From Boudabousia tangfeifanii (GTDB lineage: Bacteria; Actinomycetota; Actinomycetes; Actinomycetales; Actinomycetaceae), in NCBI RefSeq assembly GCF_001856685.1, contig NZ_CP017812.1, positions 1,302,001 to 1,366,000 on the forward strand: DNA of 64,000 nt. Reading direction: 5' to 3'. Numbering within the stretch: position 1 is the first letter of the stretch; every line of letters starts with the position of its first letter. The notes beneath the pieces were generated by a model. That model did not search any database, was not told where the DNA came from, and saw nothing but the letters and a program-made list of their open reading frames with translations. Of this stretch, positions 17,604-26,406 are shown piece after piece. The translations under genes were made by a program, and so were the position numbers.

Positions 17604-18898
17604 TACATTCCTCCGAAGAATTTTAAGACTGCTGCAAGGGCATGATCGAATCTTTCGATTTCTTCACTGGTTGTAGTGATAGCCACGCTCGCTCTAGACG
17701 AGGAACGGACCCCCATAGCAGTATGGATTGGGATTGCACAATGGTGTCCTACTCTAATGGCTACGTCTTCCGAATCCATAATTTGTCCGACATCATGAGG
17801 GTGGATTCCCTTTATCGCGAACGAAACTACGGCGAGTCGATCCTTCATCATCGCAGACCCTAACAATTTCACCTGCGGATACTTGGCAACTACCTCAAGT
17901 AGTTGCTGGCCGAGGTCGGACTCATGTTGAGCTAGCGCGCCCCAGCCAACTTGTGAGAGGTATTTTAGTGCGGCAGCCCAACCAACGGCAGCTGCCACTG
18001 GCATAGTTCCAGCCTCGAATTTTTGCGGACCTTCATGGAAAGTAGCGCTTTCCATCTCTACCCAGGTAACCATTGCCCCGCCGGTTAGAACTGGGTCTAG
18101 ACGATTAAACCAGTCGTCTTTAGCGTACCAAGCACCGATCCCGCCAGGCCCATACATTTTGTGGGCGCTCATAGCCGCAAAATCGACGCCCAGAGCGGGC
18201 AGATCCAAAGGCAAATGCGGGGCTGATTGACAGGCATCGAGGACGGTGATCGCCCCTACATGCTTGGCTCGTTCTACGATCTGCGAGACTGGTGAGATGG
18301 CCCCAGTGACATTAGAGGCATGGGTAAAGGCAACTACCTTAGTTCGTTCATTGATCCGGTCGAGGCTCTCAAGGTCGATCCGGCCCTCAGGAGTTGCTTC
18401 TAACCAAACTAATTTGGCGCCACTGCGAGCACAAGCCTGTTGCCAAGGCACAAGATTGGCGTGATGCTCTAAGCGAGTAACGCAAACCTCGTCGCCAGGC
18501 TGAAGTTTTGGCCCGCTCCCGACACCAGCCGACAGGGAAAGAGCGATTAGATTTAAAGCTTCAGTCGCATTCCTAGTGTAGGCAATTTGCGAAGCCTTCG
18601 TGCCGAAAAAGGCGGCTAATTGTGCGCGGGCATTTTCGTAAGCTTCGGTGGCATCATCCCCCAACAAGTGGGTACCACGATTAACCGCGCCATTGGCGGT
18701 GGCGTCAAAGTCCGCCACCGCCGATAGCACAGCTTGAGGTTTTTGGGCGGTTGCAGCCGAATCCAAATAGGCGATCGGACTTCCCCCACGACCAATGCGC
18801 GAGAGAATCGGAAAATCTTTTCGCAATTGCGATAGATCTTCCTTGTCTTGGCCTAAATTAGGATTCTTTACAGTTGCTTCCATATTTCCCAAATTCAC
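17603..18898 (-). CDS. sufS: SufS cysteine desulfurase
   Basis: 431-residue group II PLP cysteine desulfurase releasing sulfur from L-cysteine. Lys247 in SAHKMYGPGG is the PLP Schiff-base lysine; Cys387 in RVGHHCAIP is the persulfide carrier. The frame starts with GTG at 18898, 5 nt after the sufC stop; an ATG at 18883 is an alternative that would shorten the variable N-terminus by 5 residues. Confidence 0.95.
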   Translation of the reverse strand: MNLGNMEATVKNPNLGQDKEDLSQLRKDFPILSRIGRGGSPIAYLDSAATAQKPQAVLSAVADFDATANGAVNRGTHLLGDDATEAYENARAQLAAFFGTKASQIAYTRNATEALNLIALSLSAGVGSGPKLQPGDEVCVTRLEHHANLVPWQQACARSGAKLVWLEATPEGRIDLESLDRINERTKVVAFTHASNVTGAISPVSQIVERAKHVGAITVLDACQSAPHLPLDLPALGVDFAAMSAHKMYGPGGIGAWYAKDDWFNRLDPVLTGGAMVTWVEMESATFHEGPQKFEAGTMPVAAAVGWAAALKYLSQVGWGALAQHESDLGQQLLEVVAKYPQVKLLGSAMMKDRLAVVSFAIKGIHPHDVGQIMDSEDVAIRVGHHCAIPIHTAMGVRSSSRASVAITTTSEEIERFDHALAAVLKFFGGM

Positions 18899-18903
18899 GG
18901 ATT

Positions 18904-19656
18904 TCAGCGTCCGAGGTAACGATCGTAACCTTCGGCTTCGAGGCGTTCTGCGAGCTCTGGGCCGCCTTCATCGGCTACGTGACCATCGACGAATACGTGT
19001 ACGAAATCCGGCTTGATGTAGCGCAGAATACGAGTGTAGTGGGTGATCAACAAGATACCTGAACCGACCTCGTCATGAACTCGGTTGACGCCTTCCGAGA
19101 CGATGCGCAGAGCATCCACGTCTAGACCGGAGTCAGTTTCGTCCAAGACGGCGAAAGCTGGCTTGAGAAGTTCCATCTGAAGAATTTCGTGGCGCTTCTT
19201 TTCACCACCGGAGAAGCCAGAGTTAACGTCACGCTGGGCAAAAGCAGGATCCATCCGAAGACGATCCATAGCTTCGTTAACTTCCTTAACCCAAGAGCGA
19301 AGTGCCGGAGCCTTGCCGTCAATTGCAGTCTTGGCAGTACGCAAGAAGTTAGAAACGGTGACACCAGCTACTTCCACTGGATACTGCATGGCCAAGAAGA
19401 GGCCAGCCTTAGCGCGTTCGTCAGCGCTCATATCAACCAAGTCAACACCATCTAGGTAGGCATGACCGGAGGTGATTTCGTACTTTGGGTGGCCGGCTAG
19501 AGAGTATGCCAAAGTGGACTTACCAGAGCCATTCGGGCCCATAATCGCGTGAATCTCACCAGAGTTAACAGTGAGGTTTACACCTTTAAGGATTGGCTTT
19601 TCGCCTTCCTGAGTTTGCACCGATACGTGCAGATCTTCAATCTTAAGAGTTGCCAT
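18904..19656 (-). CDS. sufC: SufC Fe-S assembly ATPase
   Basis: 250-residue ABC-type ATPase of the SufBCD scaffold: Walker A GPNGSGKS (40-47), the SufC-specific signature SGGEKKRHEI, and the Walker B region AVLDETDSGLDVDAL. It powers conformational change in SufB-SufD during cluster assembly. It sits between the Rieske gene and sufS. Confidence 0.96.
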   Translation of the reverse strand: MATLKIEDLHVSVQTQEGEKPILKGVNLTVNSGEIHAIMGPNGSGKSTLAYSLAGHPKYEITSGHAYLDGVDLVDMSADERAKAGLFLAMQYPVEVAGVTVSNFLRTAKTAIDGKAPALRSWVKEVNEAMDRLRMDPAFAQRDVNSGFSGGEKKRHEILQMELLKPAFAVLDETDSGLDVDALRIVSEGVNRVHDEVGSGILLITHYTRILRYIKPDFVHVFVDGHVADEGGPELAERLEAEGYDRYLGR

Positions 19657-19668
19657 TGTATTTCCTTC

Positions 19669-19998
19669 CTATGCGGCATCGACGTCGACGAGAACGTCGT
19701 CGCCGTCCAGGGTTAATGGGTAAGTTATTAGGGGGCGAGGAGAAGGTAGAGTTGCTTCTCCAGTTGCTAGGTTAAAGACTGCAGAATGTGCCCAGCATTC
19801 AACTTCACAGTCACCGATTTCGCCTTCAGTCAAGGAGACCTCACCATGTGGGCAAAGTTCTTCGACTGCAAACCAGTCACCGGCTTGATCACGAATGATG
19901 GCCAAACGAACATTTTTCCCCGAAGCATCAGCTAGAGCTACTGCTTTAGCCTCACCGGGTTCGATTTCGTTTTGCTGGCAGACTTTCTGCAAGCTCAT
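19669..19998 (-). CDS. Rieske-type ferredoxin in suf operon
   Basis: 109-residue small Rieske protein. All four [2Fe-2S] ligands are present: Cys49 and His51 (CPHG), Cys68 and His71 (CWAH). It overlaps the sufD stop by 4 bp, so translation is coupled. Such a ferredoxin is a regular member of actinobacterial suf operons and may supply electrons for cluster assembly; that role is an inference from context. Confidence 0.88.
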   Translation of the reverse strand: MSLQKVCQQNEIEPGEAKAVALADASGKNVRLAIIRDQAGDWFAVEELCPHGEVSLTEGEIGDCEVECWAHSAVFNLATGEATLPSPRPLITYPLTLDGDDVLVDVDAA

Positions 19999-21215
19999 GC
20001 CAAGTCCTCTTCAGGAGTAGGAGCATATTCACCGCTCAGCTCGGCCTCAATCACATTCATCAGGTGTTCGCTGACTGCGGGCACCCCAATCTGATTAATG
20101 AGTTCGGCGAAGAAGCCACGAACTACTAGGCGACGGGCAGTAGTTTCGTCAATGCCACGCGAGCACAGGTAGAAGAGCTGCTCATCATCGAAACGGCCGG
20201 TGGCGGAAGCGTGCCCCGCACCTTCGATTTCGCCGTTTTCGATTTCTAGGTTCGGAACCGAATCAGCGCGAGCGCCCTCGGTTAGTACCAAGTTACGGTT
20301 TAGTTCGTAAGTGTCGGTGCCGAAAGCTTCTGCTCCGATCAAGACGTCGCCAACCCATACCGAATGGGCGTCGTTACCTTGCAATGCACCCTTATAGGTA
20401 ACTCGCGAAACGCAGTTGGCCGCAGAGTGATCTACGAATAGTCGGTGTTCATGGTGCTGACCGGCGTCAGTGAAGTACAGGCCAAGCATTTCTACATTGG
20501 CACCTGGTTCGCTGAAGCGAGCATCAGAGCAGACGCGGACAAGGTCGCCACCCAAGGTCACGATAATGTGCTTAACTTTAGCGTCTTTAGCAGCACTAAT
20601 GCGGTGATTAGCTGCGTGAACACTTAGTGCATCCCATTCGTGGGTAGCTGCGAAGACTAGTTCGGAGCCTGGCCCTGCAACGATCTGAACAGTCTGGTTA
20701 TACAAGGCATGACCGGTATGTTCAACCACGATAGTAGCTTTCGAAAGCTCCTCAGCGTTGACCACTAGGTGACCAGCTGCTGGCTGTCCATCTTTCCCTT
20801 CGAAACGAACACGGATTGGCTCTGCACATTCCATTTCTTTTGGAATGGTAATAACTACAGCTTCCTGCCAAGCATTCCAACTGGCAGCTGCGGTGCGATC
20901 TTCTGGCGCCCCAACTAGCTGTAGATCTTTAGCTTGTTCGCGTCCAACTTCGCTAACCTCTACTCCTTCAGGAGAAGAAACCGAAACTGCCGGGCCAACC
21001 CCAGATAAGTCGGGGCCAAAAAGCTTTTCGATGCGGCTAAGCGGAGTAAAGCGCCAGTCTTCTTCACGACCGCTGGGGATTTCAAAATCATTGAGGTCGA
21101 AAGAGGTGGGGCGATCGGCTCGCGAGCCCAGAGGTTTCTTGGTTTCGTTCCCATGAGTGTGGGCACCATCCAGGACTGCCCGGGAGTGGTCAGTACTAAA
21201 ATTCTGTTCGGTCAT
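19995..21215 (-). CDS. sufD: SufD scaffold subunit
   Basis: 406 residues of the SufB/SufD family: a variable N-terminus, then the right-handed beta-helix core, ending in the conserved block with SATGRFDDEQLFYLCSRG and the C-terminal helices. It forms the SufBC2D scaffold with SufB and SufC. It begins 1 nt overlapped with sufB and ends overlapped with the Rieske gene. Confidence 0.95.
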   Translation of the reverse strand: MTEQNFSTDHSRAVLDGAHTHGNETKKPLGSRADRPTSFDLNDFEIPSGREEDWRFTPLSRIEKLFGPDLSGVGPAVSVSSPEGVEVSEVGREQAKDLQLVGAPEDRTAAASWNAWQEAVVITIPKEMECAEPIRVRFEGKDGQPAAGHLVVNAEELSKATIVVEHTGHALYNQTVQIVAGPGSELVFAATHEWDALSVHAANHRISAAKDAKVKHIIVTLGGDLVRVCSDARFSEPGANVEMLGLYFTDAGQHHEHRLFVDHSAANCVSRVTYKGALQGNDAHSVWVGDVLIGAEAFGTDTYELNRNLVLTEGARADSVPNLEIENGEIEGAGHASATGRFDDEQLFYLCSRGIDETTARRLVVRGFFAELINQIGVPAVSEHLMNVIEAELSGEYAPTPEEDLA

Positions 21216-22657
21216 TAGCCTACCGATCCTTCCATCTGCAGTTCAATCAGGCGGTTCAATTCGAGCGCGTATTCCATCGGAAGTTCGCGAGCGATAGGCT
21301 CAACGAAGCCACGCACGATCATGGCCATAGCTTCGGTTTCCTCCATGCCACGGCTCATGAGGTAGAAGAGCTGATCTTCACTGACTTTAGAAACTGTTGC
21401 TTCGTGTCCCATTTCGACGTCGTCAGTACGCACATCGACGTAAGGGTAAGTGTCGGATCGCGAGATCTGATCAACTAGCAAAGCATCACACAATACGTTG
21501 GATTTAGCGTGGTTTGCGCCTTCCATCACCTGGACAAGACCACGGTATGCGCTACGGCCACCGCCACGTGCCACCGACTTCGAAACAATCGATGAAGAGG
21601 TATTTGGCGCCATGTGTACCATCTTTGAACCAGTGTCCTGGTGCTGGCCTTCACCGGCAAACGCGATGGAAAGAGTTTCCCCGCGAGCATGTTCACCCAA
21701 GAGGTAAACAGCTGGGTACTTCATGGTAACCTTCGAACCGATGTTGCCATCGATCCATTCCATCGTGCCGCCTTCTTCTACCATGGCACGCTTGGTAACC
21801 AAGTTGTAGACGTTATTAGACCAGTTCTGAATGGTGGTGTAGCGAACGCGGGCACCCTTCTTGACAAAGATTTCTACTACTGCCGAGTGCAAAGAATCCG
21901 ACTTGTAGATCGGTGCAGTACAGCCTTCTACGTAGTGTACGTAGGAATCTTCGTCAGCGATGATAAGAGTACGTTCGAACTGCCCCATGTTTTCCGTGTT
22001 GATGCGGAAGTATGCCTGAAGTGGGATTTCTACGTGTACGCCCTTAGGGACATAAACGAAGGAACCACCCGACCATACAGCAGTATTGAGAGAAGCGAAC
22101 TTGTTATCCCCCACTGGAATAGCTTTACCGAAGTATTCTTCGAAAATCTCTGGGTGTTCTTTTAGACCAGTATCCGTATCGAGGAAGATAACGCCTTGAC
22201 GTTCGAGATCTTCACGAATCTGGTGGTAAACCACTTCAGACTCATACTGAGCGGCAACACCTGCCACTAGGCGTTTCTTTTCGGCCTCAGGAATACCAAG
22301 ACGGTCATAGGTATTCTTAATGTCTTCAGGGAGATCTTCCCAAGAGGTGGCGACGTCTTCAGTCGACTTAACGTAGTACTTAATCGAATCGAAGTCGATC
22401 TCCGAAAGATCAGCACCCCAAGTTGGCATTGGCTTCTTATCGAATAGGCTCAGGCCCTTTAGGCGACGCTTTAGCATCCATTCAGGTTCGCCTTTTCGCG
22501 CCGAAATGTCACGAACAACGTCTTCGTTCAGACCGCGCTTCGCGGCTTGACCGGCTTCGTCAGAGTCGTGCCAACCATAGCCATATGCCCCAATCGAGGC
22601 AATAATCTCTTCGTCCGATGCAGGTGCATCTGGAGTCTTCGCAGAGTCAGAACTCAT
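21215..22657 (-). CDS. sufB: SufB scaffold subunit
   Basis: 480 residues with the strongly conserved SufB core ([20 protein letters not shown] with its Cys, [36 protein letters not shown]). It builds the nascent cluster with SufC and SufD. The ATG overlaps the sufR stop (ATGA), and AGGAAGGAAA lies upstream. Confidence 0.97.
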   Translation of the reverse strand: MSSDSAKTPDAPASDEEIIASIGAYGYGWHDSDEAGQAAKRGLNEDVVRDISARKGEPEWMLKRRLKGLSLFDKKPMPTWGADLSEIDFDSIKYYVKSTEDVATSWEDLPEDIKNTYDRLGIPEAEKKRLVAGVAAQYESEVVYHQIREDLERQGVIFLDTDTGLKEHPEIFEEYFGKAIPVGDNKFASLNTAVWSGGSFVYVPKGVHVEIPLQAYFRINTENMGQFERTLIIADEDSYVHYVEGCTAPIYKSDSLHSAVVEIFVKKGARVRYTTIQNWSNNVYNLVTKRAMVEEGGTMEWIDGNIGSKVTMKYPAVYLLGEHARGETLSIAFAGEGQHQDTGSKMVHMAPNTSSSIVSKSVARGGGRSAYRGLVQVMEGANHAKSNVLCDALLVDQISRSDTYPYVDVRTDDVEMGHEATVSKVSEDQLFYLMSRGMEETEAMAMIVRGFVEPIARELPMEYALELNRLIELQMEGSVG

Positions 22658-23373
22658 CTATTTCCTTCCTGTGGTGAAACCGTTCGCGCGGTTTTCATTG
22701 AACCCGGACGCACCTTTGGGATTCCCATCGGTACGTGGGTAGTACACACATGCTCGCCACCAGCCAAAGTTGCTAGTCGCTGCACGTGAACGTTTAATAA
22801 TCGGGAGAAGGCAGCAGTTTCAGCGTCACATAGTTGCGGAAACTCTTGGGCGACATGCTGTACTGGACAATGCCCTTGGCACAATTGAATGGCAAACCCA
22901 TTTCCTACTTGGCGCACAGTTGCTGCGTAGCCGTCTGCGGTTAAGGCATCGGCTAACGCTTTGGCACGCTTTTGTGGATCATCGCCTGCCGCTCGCACAA
23001 TCGGAGCATATTTTCGTTCAATATCGCGCGAGCGTGAAGCTGCGAATGATTCTACGGCTTCAGGTCCAGCGACTTGACCGAGATACTCGATTGCCCGTGA
23101 AGCTAAATCAGAGTACTCCTCCGGCAAGGAATCGTGAGCCTGTTCGGTTGCCACATAATGGCGAGCTGGACGCCCACGTCCACGATTGGAGTCTACTGGG
23201 AGCTCGATTACGGTAATCGCGCCTTTAGCTTCGAGCGCAGTAATATGTCTGCGAACCGCTGCGGCAGTTAACTTTAAAATTTTTGCTAACAATGCAGCAG
23301 TTACGGGCCCTTTTTCTACGACAAGGTCGAGAACCGCTTGTCGCGTCCCGGCTTCATCGTTAGTGGCTGCCAT
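22654..23373 (-). CDS. sufR: SufR Fe-S-sensing transcriptional repressor
   Basis: 239 residues: N-terminal winged helix-turn-helix (about 20-73, with the wing [10 protein letters not shown]) and a C-terminal domain holding four cysteines, Cys165 and Cys169 (LCQGHCP), Cys182 and Cys210, suited to bind an Fe-S cluster. SufR heads actinobacterial and cyanobacterial suf operons and represses them when its cluster is intact. The ATG at 23373 is preceded by AAGGAGGGG, a strong ribosome binding site. It is the first gene of an eight-gene unit reading B-D-Rieske-C-S-U-T. Confidence 0.93.
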   Translation of the reverse strand: MAATNDEAGTRQAVLDLVVEKGPVTAALLAKILKLTAAAVRRHITALEAKGAITVIELPVDSNRGRGRPARHYVATEQAHDSLPEEYSDLASRAIEYLGQVAGPEAVESFAASRSRDIERKYAPIVRAAGDDPQKRAKALADALTADGYAATVRQVGNGFAIQLCQGHCPVQHVAQEFPQLCDAETAAFSRLLNVHVQRLATLAGGEHVCTTHVPMGIPKVRPGSMKTARTVSPQEGNR

Positions 23374-23400
23374 CTAACTGCCCCTCCTTAAAAATCGTTA

Positions 23401-23453
23401 CTACACAAGCATAACCGATTTTCGCAAAAAGGATGTTAGCAAATAGTGTGTAG
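23401..23453. promoter_or_regulatory. Inverted repeat in sufR promoter region
   Basis: CTACACA at 23401-23407 and TGTGTAG at 23447-23453 form a 7-bp inverted repeat 39 bp apart, flanking likely promoter sequence (TTGCGA and TAGTAA, spacing 18, on the minus strand). A SufR autoregulatory operator is expected in this gap; whether these arms are it is an inference. Confidence 0.35.
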
Positions 23454-23495
23454 ATAATTACCTTAGCTAAGCGCGGGGCTCAATGTCAGATTTTC

Positions 23496-24149
23496 TTAGC
23501 GATCCCAAGGAGAATTTGCTGGTCGCAAGCAGGTCCAATTCTGCTCTTTAGCGGCACTAGTTGCGAGAATCCCCAGTACTGCTGAGGGGTTCGTAATTCT
23601 TCCCGCTAACACTGCGTTTAACGCCTCTGAAAGATTTACCCAAGCATATTCAAAAAGGGCTTCTTCCTCTTCTCGAACGAAATTGCGTTGTGCCACTGGC
23701 ACCTCGGACAAATCGCGAGCCAAGAAAACGCGCAAAGATTCAGTGTATCCCCCAGGAGAGGCATAATAATCAACCAAGACATTCCAAGTTTTTGCTTGTA
23801 AATCCGTTTCTTCAGCAAGTTCACGCGCTGCTGCTACTTGGTAATCCTCCCCGGCAATATCAAGTAGGCCTGCGGGAAATTCCCATAGTTTTTTACCGAC
23901 TGGATGGCGGTATTGTTTAATCATTAAAACTTGAGTCTGGCCATCGTATTCGCGCAGTGGTACTACCGCTACGGCCCCAGGGTGACGGACGTATTCCCGC
24001 GTGACGGGTTCTTTCCCACCCAGATCCACTTGCTCACTATGAAGCGAAACGATTCGTCCTTGCCAGATTTGTTCATGAGAAACAACCGGCATGGTAAAAC
24101 GCTCATCTGCAAAATCTGCTGCCGAAATGTTCGGGTACTCGAGGCTCAT
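23496..24149 (-). CDS. NUDIX hydrolase, ADP-ribose pyrophosphatase type
   Basis: 217 residues with a Nudix box from Gly94 to Leu117 (LLDIAGE then RELAEET), preceded by KLWEFPAG typical of ADP-ribose/nucleoside-diphosphate-sugar hydrolases. It closely resembles the actinobacterial ADPRase (Rv1700 group) in motif and gene context next to mctB and steA. The ATG at 24149 has GGGAG 8 nt upstream. Confidence 0.9.
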   Translation of the reverse strand: MSLEYPNISAADFADERFTMPVVSHEQIWQGRIVSLHSEQVDLGGKEPVTREYVRHPGAVAVVPLREYDGQTQVLMIKQYRHPVGKKLWEFPAGLLDIAGEDYQVAAARELAEETDLQAKTWNVLVDYYASPGGYTESLRVFLARDLSEVPVAQRNFVREEEEALFEYAWVNLSEALNAVLAGRITNPSAVLGILATSAAKEQNWTCLRPANSPWDR

Positions 24150-24184
24150 CGTTTTGACTCCCTAGGCATCAACTTTAGGAAAAC

Positions 24185-25138
24185 TTATTTGGGCAAGATG
24201 AAGGTCGGCACCAGAAGGCTGGCACCAACTTGTGAACCAATTGCCCGCCCATTAGGACCAGCAGTAGCCAAGGCGGAAGGAAGGTTAACCAATGATGAGC
24301 CACGGTTTAAGGAATCCACTGTGGTCAAAGGAGCGTCGCTAGCACGCAGAAGCGCCAAAGGTGCTTCCTCGCTAGTGGCGTTACCAATCGCTAGCGCCGA
24401 TTTTGGTGCTGCCGTTAGAGCAGAGGCTAAATCGTGCAAAGTCGCACGTTCTGCGGTGTGGTCATTGTTTTCCCCTTCCACCTTCGAAACTACCGAGGTG
24501 CTACTGGGAATGTTAGGCAAAGCATCGCTGGTAACTAGGATGATTGCCGAGGCTGGTGGCGCATCTTGCGGAGCAGCAATCAGCGGATTCTCGGCATTCG
24601 CCAAAATCTGCTTTAGAGTCTGACCATTCGGTTCGCTTGCGGTCAGAATCTGAGTTAGAGCGGCCCCTAAAACAAACTCAGCACTTGCTGCCGCATCAGG
24701 CTTTGCCGTCAAATACTGGCTAATTTGAGGAGCCAAAGATTCACGATACTGCGAGTAGGCAGGCGAAATGAAGCGCTCAGTGAGCTGTAGTGTGGCAGTA
24801 ACCTTACCGTTCGCTCCCGCTACCGTCTTAGCGACCCGATCGAGTTGCGATTGTTCCACCCCAGGCAGGGCCACGATCGCTACCGGGAGATCGTTTAATA
24901 CCTTAGGGTTAAGTTGCTCGCCAAGTGCTTGGGCAAAAGAATTTGCGGCCTCGTTAGCTTCATTAGCTTCGGAAAGCTGTGTCTTTATTTGCTCATTTTC
25001 AGCCCGCAAAGAGGTGACTTTAGAGTTCATAGCATCAGAGAGAGTTCCTTGCAGGGGACCTGCTCCCAATACGACCCCAACTCCGAGGGCGAGGAATACC
25101 GCCGCTAAAGAAGTTAGGTGGTAACGATAATCCATCAT
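24185..25138 (-). CDS. MctB-like copper transporter family protein
   Basis: 317 residues: a start YRYHLTSLAAVFLALGVGVVLG forming one membrane segment (about 8-28), an adjacent coiled coil (about 38-70) and a large extracytoplasmic alanine-rich domain. Arrangement and N-terminus match Rv1698/MctB, linked in mycobacteria to low cellular copper and outer-membrane transport. This organism type need not have a mycomembrane, so the function may differ. The start overlaps the steA stop (ATGA), with GGAGG upstream. The double ATG means the exact start could be one codon later. Confidence 0.85.
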   Translation of the reverse strand: MMDYRYHLTSLAAVFLALGVGVVLGAGPLQGTLSDAMNSKVTSLRAENEQIKTQLSEANEANEAANSFAQALGEQLNPKVLNDLPVAIVALPGVEQSQLDRVAKTVAGANGKVTATLQLTERFISPAYSQYRESLAPQISQYLTAKPDAAASAEFVLGAALTQILTASEPNGQTLKQILANAENPLIAAPQDAPPASAIILVTSDALPNIPSSTSVVSKVEGENNDHTAERATLHDLASALTAAPKSALAIGNATSEEAPLALLRASDAPLTTVDSLNRGSSLVNLPSALATAGPNGRAIGSQVGASLLVPTFILPK

Positions 25139-26355
25139 TTTTGTTTCCTCCGCAGGGTACTAAAGGCTGCTATGACAATGTTTAAGGCAATCAGGGCAAA
25201 TGCTGCGACCAGGACAATGCGACCGTATGGCTCTGTTAAAAGCAAGATTGATTTTCCAAACGGGGTGGTCGTCAATCCGGCGAGAATTGACATCAGGCCA
25301 GCTAAAAGCAACATCCAAACGTAACCAATTTTGACTGGTCGTCGATAAGTTTTCGCCATTACTTGGGGGGAAACTAGCTTGCTCTTAGCAGACAGGTGGG
25401 TGAAGAAGGAAGAGTTCATCCCGCGTCTTCCCAAGTCTAAGAATTCATCCCACGAGGTGTACTCCCCTAGCGGGATAATGGTATCGGCACCTGCTTTTAA
25501 CGCGATTAGAATCGCTAAATCGAGGTCGGTAATTCCAGTTGAAACTTGGGTATATGCTAAACCCATCGAGTCTAGTCGTGAATCTTTACCTTGTACTAAT
25601 CGTGGTGAGTGCAAAACAATTTGGGCGCCTTGTCGCAATGATTGATCAGGCACTGCCGCAATATTACCGGTGATTAGGTCTGGTTTGAGTCCAGCATTTT
25701 GGATGTGCTTGGCACCTGCTCCGACCGCGATAATAGCTGGCCGGCGTCCTCGAATAAAATGTTTTAGTTCTGCTAGCTCGGCTACGCTCTGTTGGTGCGG
25801 ACCAACAACCAAGACGGGGCGGTCCTTGAAGTCAACTTCAACTTTTTCCAGTCCCACTCCAGCGGTCAAAAGTTCCTGTTCTGCTTGGAGGAACTGCTTG
25901 GTGTTTGCGGCAAATGATTCAAGCTGGGCCACCATTCCCACACGAGCTTGCGCCAGAGCGGCTTCTCGCCGGCTGTCGGTCATTACCTGACCGGTTGCGA
26001 TTAGACGGTCAGCAAGATAGACCTTGCCTCCACTAACTTTAATTTTCTGCCCATTTTGTAGGCCCAGCACCGAACTGCCCAGTTCATCGACTAAGGGAAT
26101 TCCGGCCTCGGCCAACACCTGGGGGCCTTTGTTTGGGTAACGACCCGTGATCGATGGTGCCGAGTTGAGGACTACTGCTGGCTGAGCGTCAGCCAACTGA
26201 TAGGCGGTGGTCCGGTCTAGGTCGGGCAGATCGATCACCGCGATGTCGCCAGGTTCAACTTGAGAGGCGACCACTGCTGGATCGTCTCCCAAACGAACAC
26301 GCCCAGTATATGACTCGACCATTGGAGTCGATTCTGCGCGATCGTTGCTACTCAA
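25135..26355 (-). CDS. steA: SteA-like septation-associated protein
   Basis: 406 residues beginning at a TTG (26355) with GGAAGGAAA upstream. A soluble N-terminal region (including VVLNSAPSITGRYPNKGPQVLAEAGIP-type conserved sequence) and a thiamin pyrophosphokinase-like fold segment are followed by two C-terminal membrane segments (about 345-365 and 375-397). SteA and SteB in corynebacteria link peptidoglycan hydrolysis to the cytokinetic ring; SteB corresponds to the adjacent mctB-like gene. Assignment is by homologue recognition and context. Confidence 0.85.
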   Translation of the reverse strand: MSSNDRAESTPMVESYTGRVRLGDDPAVVASQVEPGDIAVIDLPDLDRTTAYQLADAQPAVVLNSAPSITGRYPNKGPQVLAEAGIPLVDELGSSVLGLQNGQKIKVSGGKVYLADRLIATGQVMTDSRREAALAQARVGMVAQLESFAANTKQFLQAEQELLTAGVGLEKVEVDFKDRPVLVVGPHQQSVAELAELKHFIRGRRPAIIAVGAGAKHIQNAGLKPDLITGNIAAVPDQSLRQGAQIVLHSPRLVQGKDSRLDSMGLAYTQVSTGITDLDLAILIALKAGADTIIPLGEYTSWDEFLDLGRRGMNSSFFTHLSAKSKLVSPQVMAKTYRRPVKIGYVWMLLLAGLMSILAGLTTTPFGKSILLLTEPYGRIVLVAAFALIALNIVIAAFSTLRRKQK

Positions 26356-26406
26356 ATAGTTTCCTTCCCTAGTTGTCCACCTAATGTACCGGCTATTGGA
26401 CTAGTT

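Noticed and set aside
17603..23373. Suf operon gene order as something new
   Set aside because: The sufR-B-D-Rieske-C-S-U-T arrangement is the standard actinobacterial layout.
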